This document shows, piece after piece, positions 1 through 5,261 of a DNA stretch of 6,646 nt (position 1 is the stretch's first letter; every line of letters begins with the position of its first letter). The notes beneath the pieces are model-generated. The model saw only the letters and a program-made list of their open reading frames with translations, was not told the origin of the DNA and searched no databases. The DNA is from an uncultured Eubacteriales bacterium (GTDB lineage Bacteria; Bacillota; Clostridia; Peptostreptococcales; Anaerovoracaceae). The translations under genes and the position numbers were made by a program. Where the stretch lies: positions 1 to 6,646 of the forward strand of contig CACXFN010000198.1 in assembly GCA_902766915.1 (NCBI GenBank), written 5' to 3'.

Positions 1-1996
1 AAACCTGACGCTGAGTTTTATTATCAAGGGCAGAAGTTGCTTCATCAAAGATTAGAATCTTAGGTTTAGGTGCGATTGCTCTCGCAATCATAAGGCGTTG
101 CTTTTGGCCACCGGACAATCCACCACCACCATCTGATATCAAGGTATTCATTCCCATAGGCATGTTACGGATATCATCTGCTATCCCCGCTTGCTCTGCA
201 GCATTCCAGGCATCATCAAGTGTGAGCTGTGGCGCAGTGATTACAATATTGGAATACAAATCACCTTGGAAGAGACCTGCATCCTGCATAACTGTACCAA
301 TTTTTTTTCTAAGTGAAGGAAGGTCCAAGCTGTCTATATCTTTTCCATCGTAGTAGATGGCACCTTTTTCCGGTTTTTCAAAACCCAGAAGGAGGCGCAC
401 CAAGGTGGATTTTCCACAGCCTGTTTTTCCCACGATAGCAACGTATTCCCCTGGATGAATTGAAAGAGATAAATCGTTCAAAACATAGGGCTGACTTTCA
501 TCATAGCGGAAAGAAACATGATTCAATTCCAACCCTCCGTTTAGTTCGGTGATGATTTCTTTGTCCACTGCTGTCTCAGGAACTGCCTCCAGGAAAGGTT
601 TTGCCATTTCTAAAATAGGTTGAATCTGAGCCATTGTTAAGGCAATGCTTGCTATAGACATAAATGCTCCCATCAGCATTCCGTAGGCCGTACTAAAAGC
701 AAAGTAATTGGATGGGTCAAGCCCGCTCTTCACAGCGAGGAAATACAGAACAGTTGTCCCCAGTAAAGAAATCGCTGTGAAGAGTACCCCGTTTACCTTT
801 ATGAAAAGCGGTGGGTTATATGTAAGCTCTGCGACTTCCGCGTACTTATCAAGCCATTTGGCAAAGCTTCGTTTCTCTGCTCCTGCAAGCTTTATTTTTT
901 GCACACCTGTGATAAGTCCATATGTCAGCCCGGATTCCTTAGCCGTTATTTCCATGCTTTTTCGAGTCAAATTAATCTGGGCCAGGGTAGATATGACTGA
1001 AAAACACGCTGTCAATAATACGATTATAATTGAGGGAATAACCAGCGTAGGAGCAAAGCGAAAAATCTGCGTAACATATAAAAGTGATGTTAGTCCGCTA
1101 AGTCCTGTCATCATCATCGTATTGGTTAGGGCAGAACTAAGATTGTTTACAGACATAGATCTGTTTTTAAGTTCTCCGGGGCTATACTTTCTGAAGAATG
1201 AGGCAGGAAGTGCCAGGAGCCTCATCATCATGGAGGCTTCCACTCCAAGAGAAATTTTCATATCCAGTTTTGAGAAGAGGAGGTTACGAACACCTTCTAA
1301 TAAATTTGAGGATAGGGCAATTCCTGCAATCGCGATAGATGCCCCAATTAAAGCAGCTTCCTTTCCGCTGGATAGAATCGGTCCTGTGAGTGCCTGTACT
1401 ATTCTTGGCATCAAAAGTCCCACCAGAGTAATCGCAAGTGTAGCCAAACAAATAGCCACCACATCACTCATATTGGTACATCTCTTCATATAGAGAAGTA
1501 AATCCGGTATATCCAAACTCTTCTGGGGGAGTGGCCTATAGAAGCAAATTGCGTCCCTTTCAAAGTTTAATGCGGTTCTGGAGTTTACTTTATGGCCTTC
1601 TCCTGATTTAGGGTCGGTATAAACGTAACCGCGGAATTTACCGGGAAGAAGCACAACAGGAAACCCCTCGTTTTTGGTAAATGCCAAAATAGGCCCAAGT
1701 GCATCTCTATACCAACCTTCCTCCAGTTCCACGCCTCGACGCATTATTCCATGAGGACGGAGACAATAATCCAGCTGTTCATCGAAGGATTCTATGCCCT
1801 CAGGAACTTCTTTAGCCTTAGAATGGAAATACTTAAGTACTTCATCGATTGCGCTCTTCGTGATAATTCTCTCGTTTTCAAGCTTCCGGGCGCTGCGTTC
1901 ACCAAGGACCACAGATGCAACCTTTACGAATGAATTTCCCAGGAGTTCATCATCGGCGGATCTTCTTTCTTCAATTTGATTGTTAAACCATCCCAT
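1..1996 (-). CDS. NHLM-type peptide export ABC transporter, peptidase-less subunit (partial, 3' end off the window)
   Basis: This is probably one half of a heterodimeric exporter in the cytoplasmic membrane that moves a leader-cleaved ribosomal peptide out of the cell using ATP. The frame is open for 665 codons from ATG (first base 1996) to the left edge. Residues 1-170 form a soluble domain, starting MGWFNNQIEERRSADDELLG, with no C39 Cys/His motif. Membrane segments begin near residue 177 and the ATPase domain near 480. Visible motifs are Walker A GKTGCGKST (523-531), Q-loop VMQDAGLFQGD, signature LSGGQ (627-631) and Walker B ILIFDE (647-652) with catalytic E652. The H-loop and roughly the last 60 residues are missing because the window ends, not because of a break. 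The N-terminal domain, including the LRPHGIMRR motif, matches my memory of the NHLM_micro_ABC2 family (TIGR03797). The start is supported by AGGGAG 7 bases upstream. It is the third gene of the operon, 11 bases after the peptidase-bearing partner. The cargo is unknown. Confidence 0.9.
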   Translation of the reverse strand, partial: MGWFNNQIEERRSADDELLGNSFVKVASVVLGERSARKLENERIITKSAIDEVLKYFHSKAKEVPEGIESFDEQLDYCLRPHGIMRRGVELEEGWYRDALGPILAFTKNEGFPVVLLPGKFRGYVYTDPKSGEGHKVNSRTALNFERDAICFYRPLPQKSLDIPDLLLYMKRCTNMSDVVAICLATLAITLVGLLMPRIVQALTGPILSSGKEAALIGASIAIAGIALSSNLLEGVRNLLFSKLDMKISLGVEASMMMRLLALPASFFRKYSPGELKNRSMSVNNLSSALTNTMMMTGLSGLTSLLYVTQIFRFAPTLVIPSIIIVLLTACFSVISTLAQINLTRKSMEITAKESGLTYGLITGVQKIKLAGAEKRSFAKWLDKYAEVAELTYNPPLFIKVNGVLFTAISLLGTTVLYFLAVKSGLDPSNYFAFSTAYGMLMGAFMSIASIALTMAQIQPILEMAKPFLEAVPETAVDKEIITELNGGLELNHVSFRYDESQPYVLNDLSLSIHPGEYVAIVGKTGCGKSTLVRLLLGFEKPEKGAIYYDGKDIDSLDLPSLRKKIGTVMQDAGLFQGDLYSNIVITAPQLTLDDAWNAAEQAGIADDIRNMPMGMNTLISDGGGGLSGGQKQRLMIARAIAPKPKILIFDEATSALDNKTQRQV

Positions 1997-2010
1997 GTAC
2001 GCTCTCCCTA
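1997..2010 (-). promoter_or_regulatory. Shine-Dalgarno site overlapping the upstream stop codon
   Basis: On the minus strand the TAG stop of the peptidase-bearing transporter (2010-2008) runs into AGGGAG (2009-2004), followed by a 7-base spacer and ATG at 1996. Because the ribosome site overlaps the previous stop, translation of the two ABC subunits is probably coupled, which fits two proteins needed in equal amounts. Confidence 0.7.
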
Positions 2011-4185
2011 TTCATTGGCAATAAGCTCAGCGTATGCTCCGCCGGCTTTTATCAGCTCTTCATGCGTTCCGCGCTCTATGACCTCGCCCTTGTCCAGTAC
2101 GATAATCTCATCGCAATCCCTTACGGTAGAAAGACGATGCGCTATAACAATGCAGGTAATACCACGGTCATGGATTGCATTTACAACCTGATGTTCAGTA
2201 CGAGCATCAAGGGCAGATGTTGCTTCGTCCAAAATGATAATAGTAGGATCTTGGGAAAGAACACGTGCGATTTCAAGTCTCTGCCTTTGGCCGCCGGAAA
2301 GATTCTTACCGCCGCTCACCAGCTTATGTTGATAGCCCCCGGGAAGAGACGTGATATCGTCGTGAAGCATCGCATCCCTGGCGGCAAGTATCATATCGAA
2401 GTCCTTGATGCTCTCATCCCACATCTTAATATTATTTGCGATAGTGTCTTCGAATAGAATAATATCTTGATCCACAACGGCAAGAGAACCCACAATAACA
2501 TCACGCGGATAAGAACTCCTTGGTTTTCCGTCGAATAAGATTTCACCGTCCCAGGGCAGATATAGTCCTGAAATGAGTTTGGAAATAGTTGACTTTCCGC
2601 AGCCACTTGCCCCCACAAGGGCAATGCGTTCTCCTGGTTTCATCTTTAGGGAAAAGTCCTTAATTAGCGGCTCTTCCAGGCGTGAATATCCAAAGGTGAT
2701 ATTTTTTAATTCCACACTTCCTGAAAGCTTCTTTAATTCTGTTATTTCAGTTTCTTTCTCTTCTACATTTGGATCTATTGGATACTCCATCACGTCTTCC
2801 ACGCGCTCCATTTCAGTGCGCATTTCCTGAATGGTTTGCCCCGCAGAAACCATCGTCATAGCAGGGGACATGAAGGATGCCAAAAACCCTTGGAACATGA
2901 ACACAGCACCTAAGGTAAACTGCTTATTCATAACCAGGTAAACACCGATTAACAGAATTGCAAAATTTGCAATCGTGGATAGGAAGGGTGGAATCATACC
3001 AAGGAATTGGTTTGTTTTGGCAAGTTTCACATCCTGCTTGTTAACAGAAGCCTGATACCCCGCCCACTTCTGAAAGAAACCGTTTTCTGCACCGCTGGCC
3101 TTTATGGTTTCAATCATGCTGATTCCTGTGAAAGAGGAAGACTCCAACTTCCCGGCATCACGCATCTGAACTCGGGTGATGTTAACGCGTTTTCTGGAAA
3201 TAATCATTGCAACAATTGAGTTTAAGGAAAGTGCAATAAGTCCGACTAGAGTTAGAAGGGGACTTGCCTTAAACATAATCACCAGGTATACAATGATCAT
3301 AATACTATTGAGCAAAAGAGGTGCAAAAGTATTAACAAGGATTTCTGCAATGGAAGCGTTCATGTCTAATCGCATCTGTATGTCTCCTGCAAGTCGCTGA
3401 GAGAAGAACTCCATGGGAAGATGCAATACCTTCCACATGTAGGTGGTGCTTCCGATGATTGCCATTTTGCCATTTATTTTTAAAGAATAGATAGTCTTAG
3501 CTAATTCGACTATGATTTGTGTCAGTGCAAGCCCAATCAAAACCAATATGAAAGGATAAAGCCAATCAAGATTAATTCCGGTGAGAAGCCTATCGATAAA
3601 AATACGTGAAGTTACAGAATTCACAATGCCAAACAGGTATGCAATAGCAGTGGTCAGCATCACAAAGACCAAAGCTGAACTGGCCCCAATCAAACGCTTT
3701 TTCGCAAATGAAAGCGTGCTTTTTCTTTTCCCGCTGGGTTCAAAATTATCAGATGGAACAGGTATAATAGCAACGCCGGTAAAGGACTCATCAAATTCTT
3801 CACTGCTTACACGGACCTCGTCCTTGGCCGGGTCATTGATATAAACCCACTTGCCCTTAAAACCATTAAGCACTACAAAGTGATTCATGTTCCAATGAAT
3901 TATGCAGGGGAAAATGCCTTCCTTCTTCAATAATTCAGGGCTAATGCGATATGCACTTACATCAAAGCCATAATTCTGTGCGGCTCTATAGATGTTATTT
4001 GCCTTAGATCCATCTTTGGAAACACCACAGTCCACACGCACCTGCTCTAAAGGAACCCATTTACCGTAATAGGCCATGACCATCGCCAAAGCTGCAGCGC
4101 CGCACTCTAAGGCCTCCAGCTGCATCACAACCGGAACTTTGGCAACACCATTTGTAATTCCTTTCTTCACATCAAATGCGCGCAC
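2008..4185 (-). CDS. NHLM-type peptidase/permease/ATPase ABC transporter (C39 double-glycine protease fusion)
   Basis: This subunit is predicted to remove the leader peptide of a ribosomal precursor, typically after a Gly-Gly-type motif, and export the product with its partner subunit. All three domains are in one 725-residue chain. The C39 peptidase (about 16-140) has Q22 as oxyanion residue, catalytic C28 in LEALECGAAALAM, H102 in NMNHFVVL and D118 in INDPA. A six-segment membrane domain spans about 165-440. The ATPase domain has Walker A GASGCGKST (525-533), signature LSGGQ (629-633), Walker B IIILDE with D653/E654, and H-loop H683. All catalytic residues are present, so it looks active. 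The start is GTG at 4185: an in-frame TGA lies directly upstream, AGGTG sits 5 bases before it, and the next possible start (GTG, codon 6) has no such site. The ECGAAALAM and YYGKWVPLEQVR motifs match my memory of NHLM_micro_ABC1 (TIGR03796). A general class I or II bacteriocin exporter is the alternative reading, but the paired subunit makes NHLM more likely. Confidence 0.95.
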   Translation of the reverse strand: MRAFDVKKGITNGVAKVPVVMQLEALECGAAALAMVMAYYGKWVPLEQVRVDCGVSKDGSKANNIYRAAQNYGFDVSAYRISPELLKKEGIFPCIIHWNMNHFVVLNGFKGKWVYINDPAKDEVRVSSEEFDESFTGVAIIPVPSDNFEPSGKRKSTLSFAKKRLIGASSALVFVMLTTAIAYLFGIVNSVTSRIFIDRLLTGINLDWLYPFILVLIGLALTQIIVELAKTIYSLKINGKMAIIGSTTYMWKVLHLPMEFFSQRLAGDIQMRLDMNASIAEILVNTFAPLLLNSIMIIVYLVIMFKASPLLTLVGLIALSLNSIVAMIISRKRVNITRVQMRDAGKLESSSFTGISMIETIKASGAENGFFQKWAGYQASVNKQDVKLAKTNQFLGMIPPFLSTIANFAILLIGVYLVMNKQFTLGAVFMFQGFLASFMSPAMTMVSAGQTIQEMRTEMERVEDVMEYPIDPNVEEKETEITELKKLSGSVELKNITFGYSRLEEPLIKDFSLKMKPGERIALVGASGCGKSTISKLISGLYLPWDGEILFDGKPRSSYPRDVIVGSLAVVDQDIILFEDTIANNIKMWDESIKDFDMILAARDAMLHDDITSLPGGYQHKLVSGGKNLSGGQRQRLEIARVLSQDPTIIILDEATSALDARTEHQVVNAIHDRGITCIVIAHRLSTVRDCDEIIVLDKGEVIERGTHEELIKAGGAYAELIANE

Positions 4186-4195
4186 TCATTCACCT
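4186..4195 (-). promoter_or_regulatory. Shine-Dalgarno site supporting a GTG start, overlapping the upstream stop
   Basis: On the minus strand AGGTG (4195-4191) is followed by AATGA and then the GTG start at 4185. The TGA stop of the short adaptor gene (4192-4190) lies within this site. An ATG at 4189 is in another frame and closes after five codons, so it is not the start. The arrangement suggests translational coupling. Confidence 0.65.
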
Positions 4196-4609
4196 GCTTT
4201 CCAGCAAGAACATCAAAGGATGCATTGTTTCGGTTATAACGACTCCGTCGTAAATACCATTCGGAAGTACAACTTCCGCGACTCCAACGGTCCTTCCGTA
4301 TTCATCAGTATCAGTAGAGGCGATAATCACATCCTGCCCAGATACTCTAAGTGGCATACCGTCAGAAATGGACGTTCCATTAATTGATAAGACTTGAGCA
4401 CTATGATCCTCCACTAAAACCTTAACATCAGTTTTGGTTTCCAAAGTTCCAATGGCAGACCATGCAATAAGGCTAATTAGTAATAGAAGCACTATTACTA
4501 GAATCACCCATACGCCAGGACTAGTTACCCGGAGATAATCACTGAGTTTATCGGGACTTGATATACGATCTAATGCTTTTTTTCGAAAAATGCTTTGCTT
4601 ATCATTCAT
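4190..4609 (-). CDS. Short HlyD-like NHLM secretion adaptor (139 residues, no coiled coil)
   Basis: This is a probable accessory membrane protein of the peptide exporter. Residues 1-31 are a charged cytoplasmic segment containing LDRISSPDKLSDYLRVTSPG. One transmembrane helix follows at about 32-54 (very rich in I/L/V), then an extracytoplasmic domain of about 85 residues ending TMHPLMFLLESR. The N-terminal motif resembles the start of NHLM_micro_HlyD proteins (TIGR03794, from memory), which are usually about 400 residues. The long coiled-coil/lipoyl hairpin of a periplasmic adaptor is absent, and no frameshift or stop suggests recent decay. In a Gram-positive cell there is no outer membrane to reach, so a minimal version may be functional. 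It is the first gene of the operon. The ATG start has AAGG 10 bases upstream (4624-4620), a modest site. Membership in the system rests mainly on position and the N-terminal motif; the function of the outer domain is not known. Confidence 0.8.
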   Translation of the reverse strand: MNDKQSIFRKKALDRISSPDKLSDYLRVTSPGVWVILVIVLLLLISLIAWSAIGTLETKTDVKVLVEDHSAQVLSINGTSISDGMPLRVSGQDVIIASTDTDEYGRTVGVAEVVLPNGIYDGVVITETMHPLMFLLESR

Positions 4610-4695
4610 TTTGTATATACCTTGATATATTCGTGGCTTGTACCATCAAAAGAAATTATGGTTTTCTTTACTTTCTTTATTATCTTTACCGTACC

Positions 4696-4724
4696 ATGAT
4701 AACACTTCTGTAACGCTATTTCAA
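4696..4724 (-). promoter_or_regulatory. Sigma-A-type promoter of the export operon
   Basis: Read on the minus strand there is a -35 box TTGAAA (4724-4719), a 17-base spacer and a -10 box TATCAT (4701-4696). An A-rich tract (AAAAAAA) lies just upstream of the -35 and could act as an UP element. Transcription would begin near 4689, giving a leader of about 80 bases that is unusually purine-rich, with several AAAGA/AAAGAAA runs, before the ATG at 4609. Confidence 0.65.
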
Positions 4725-4743
4725 GGTTTTTTTAATAATTTAC

Positions 4744-4761
4744 GTTACCAAAATGGTTACC
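4744..4761. repeat. GGTAAC direct repeat upstream of the operon promoter (candidate operator)
   Basis: GTTACC occurs at 4744-4749 and 4756-4761 on the plus strand (GGTAAC on the minus strand), a direct repeat with 12-base periodicity. It lies roughly 20-37 bases upstream of the -35 box, where an activator could bind. The 12-base spacing differs from the roughly 21-base spacing typical of bacteriocin response-regulator boxes, so no regulator family is assigned. Confidence 0.35.
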
Positions 4762-4764
4762 GAA

Positions 4765-4793
4765 TAATAAAAAAGACCCCCTGAAAGAGGTCT
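4765..4793 (-). terminator. Intrinsic terminator, minus strand
   Basis: On the minus strand AGACCTCT (4793-4786), a TTCA loop and GGGGGTCT (4781-4774) form an 8-pair stem with two G-U wobbles, followed by TTTTTATTATT. On the plus strand the wobbles become C-A mismatches, so the minus strand is the functional one. It lies upstream of the operon promoter and so ends transcripts arriving from 4794-5260, where no confident minus-strand gene is visible. Confidence 0.7.
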
Positions 4794-4903
4794 CAAACAA
4801 GGGGTTTGTTTTTAGAGTATATATCCGTATTCTCCCTTCTTTGAATCGTCAATGAAGGAATTATTACATGTAGCGTCGTTTCTATGAATCCTTCTATCGA
4901 CAT
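4793..4903 (-). CDS. Possible 36-residue small ORF ending at the terminator (uncertain)
   Basis: I do not recognise this. ATG at 4903 is preceded by GGAG (4915-4912) with an 8-base spacer, a good ribosome site. The frame runs 36 codons to a TGA at 4795-4793 that overlaps the first base of the terminator stem. The peptide begins MSIEGFIETTLHVIIPSL and ends in a polar tail, YSKNKPLV. A longer in-frame ATG at 4933 would add ten residues (MRFLVCGDQV) but lacks a clear ribosome site. There is no Gly-Gly leader motif and no Cys- or Ser/Thr-rich core, so it is not a convincing precursor for the exporter. A second minus-strand frame over the same bases is also open for 43 codons (stop at 4814-4812) but has no start, which fits remnants of an older gene. 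Could be chance. Confidence 0.2.
   Translation of the reverse strand: MSIEGFIETTLHVIIPSLTIQRRENTDIYSKNKPLV
4794..4813 (+). terminator. Weak plus-strand hairpin with T-tract
   Basis: CAAAC (4794-4798), an AAGGG loop and GTTTG (4804-4808) form a 5-pair stem followed by TTTTT. It abuts the minus-strand terminator, so together they could act in both directions. In the minus-strand RNA the ACCCC-side bases of this hairpin (4805-4801) could instead pair with GGGGT of the terminator (4780-4776), so the two structures are potentially exclusive. Confidence 0.3.
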
Positions 4904-4998
4904 AACTTGATCTCCACAGACCAGAAAACGCATCACCCGCTTATCTAAAAGAGGTGCCTCAAGAGTATAGGTTCACGTTCGGCATTGGCCTTTAATTA

Positions 4999-5026
4999 GG
5001 GTCTGCCACGGGCAGCGCCCTTTTTT
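4999..5026 (+). terminator. Intrinsic terminator, plus strand
   Basis: GGG-T-CTGCC (4999-5007), an ACG loop and GGCAG-CG-CCC (5011-5020) form a GC-rich stem with a small internal bulge, followed by six Ts (5021-5026). On the minus strand the stem is followed by TAATTAAAGG, so it is not a terminator there. No recognisable plus-strand gene precedes it: it would end a transcript starting somewhere in about 4810-4990, or belong to the end of a decayed mobile element. Confidence 0.65.
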
Positions 5027-5030
5027 GATA

Positions 5031-5096
5031 CGATGCCGAAGGGTGATCAGGACGATGTCGAAAGGTGTTCGTGATAATTCCGAAGGTTCGCATTGC
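5031..5096. repeat. Three tandem degenerate 22-bp repeats
   Basis: Units at 5031-5052, 5053-5074 and 5075-5096 share a core close to ATGCCGAAGGGTGAT. Units one and two match at 17 of 22 positions; unit three keeps mainly TNCCGAAGG (11 of 22 against unit one). Arrays of short degenerate direct repeats next to an inverted repeat are typical of the ends of some insertion sequences, for instance the multiple terminal repeats of IS21-like elements, and of iteron or operator arrays. No transposase or replication gene is adjacent, so the origin is open. Confidence 0.55.
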
Positions 5097-5100
5097 GAAC
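5086..5100. repeat. Palindrome GTTCGCA-T-TGCGAAC
   Basis: A perfect 7-base inverted repeat around one central base overlaps the third 22-bp unit. As DNA it could be a dimeric protein site; as RNA it folds to a GTTCG/CGAAC stem with a CATTG loop. There is no T-tract, so it is not a terminator. On the minus strand the sequence after it begins TGTTGCCCTAG, ending in a TG/CA boundary near 5111 that could be an element end. Confidence 0.5.
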
Positions 5101-5129
5101 TAGGGCAACATGTGATAAACTACTTTCCT

Positions 5130-5204
5130 ATTCTTGATTTATGTGCAGATTCTTAATTTATATAGCAGATTCTTAATTTATATAGCAGATTCTTGATTTA
5201 TATC
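5130..5204. repeat. AT-rich 20-bp tandem repeat, almost four copies
   Basis: The unit is GCAGATTCTTRATTTATATA. Full copies lie at 5145-5164 and 5165-5184 (identical) and at 5185-5204 (G for A, final C for A). A partial first copy, ATTCTTGATTTATGT, lies at 5130-5144. The period is 19-20 bases, close to two turns of the helix, so a protein bound to each unit would sit on one face. The array ends 57 bases before the reductase start, the usual place for operators or stacked promoters. There are no spacers, so it is not CRISPR. Confidence 0.8.
5134..5162 (+). promoter_or_regulatory. Candidate promoter of the reductase gene inside the tandem repeat
   Basis: TTGATT (5134-5139), a 17-base spacer and TTTATA (5157-5162) give a plausible but imperfect sigma-A promoter. 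The -35 is in one repeat copy and the -10 in the next. The following copies reproduce weaker versions (TTAATT, then TTTATA with 18-base spacing), so there may be several overlapping starts. The -10 match is poor. Confidence 0.3.
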
Positions 5205-5261
5205 CAGAGAAGATTATCCGCTACGGGGATTTATAGGGAAGGCGAGGGCCTGTAAAAGAAT

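Larger units (their letters stand above)
4610..5261. other. 652-base divergent intergenic region with no confident gene
   Basis: This stretch separates the minus-strand export operon from the plus-strand reductase. Its left 120 bases are the operon leader and promoter. Its middle (about 4765-5110) holds terminators facing outward on both strands and degenerate 22-bp repeats. Its right 130 bases hold the 20-bp tandem repeat and the reductase leader. No frame on either strand holds a convincing protein longer than about 45 residues. The part near 4981-5110 is visibly richer in G and C than its flanks, which suggests a different origin. The individual elements are listed separately. Confidence 0.8.

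Noticed and set aside
708..1493. A 261-codon open frame on the plus strand
   Set aside because: It lies wholly opposite the membrane domain of the minus-strand ABC transporter, whose motifs are intact on both sides; the translated product shows no domain and is low-complexity Ser/Ile-rich, typical of an antisense shadow.
2062..2457. A 131-codon plus-strand frame opposite the ATPase domain
   Set aside because: It is antisense to the Walker B, signature and H-loop region of a clearly coding gene; no ribosome site or family match.
4741..4761. LytTR/plantaricin-type response-regulator box
   Set aside because: Only one half-site (TACGTT) is close to the consensus, and the repeat spacing is 12 rather than about 21 bases.
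4793..4933. RiPP precursor for the exporter
   Set aside because: The small ORF has no Gly-Gly leader motif, no nitrile-hydratase or Nif11-like leader and no Cys/Ser/Thr-rich core; it stays only as a low-confidence small ORF.
4906..4995. A 29-codon plus-strand frame (containing PENASPAYLKEV) ending just before the plus-strand terminator
   Set aside because: It has no start codon, is preceded by stops in frame, and I cannot match it to a family; it may be a remnant C-terminus but cannot be supported.
5055..5156. A 33-codon plus-strand ORF starting MSKGVRDNSEG
   Set aside because: It is made of the 22-bp and 20-bp repeat sequence itself and has no convincing ribosome site, so it is probably chance.
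5130..5204. CRISPR array
   Set aside because: The 20-bp units are directly abutting with no unique spacers, and no cas gene is present.
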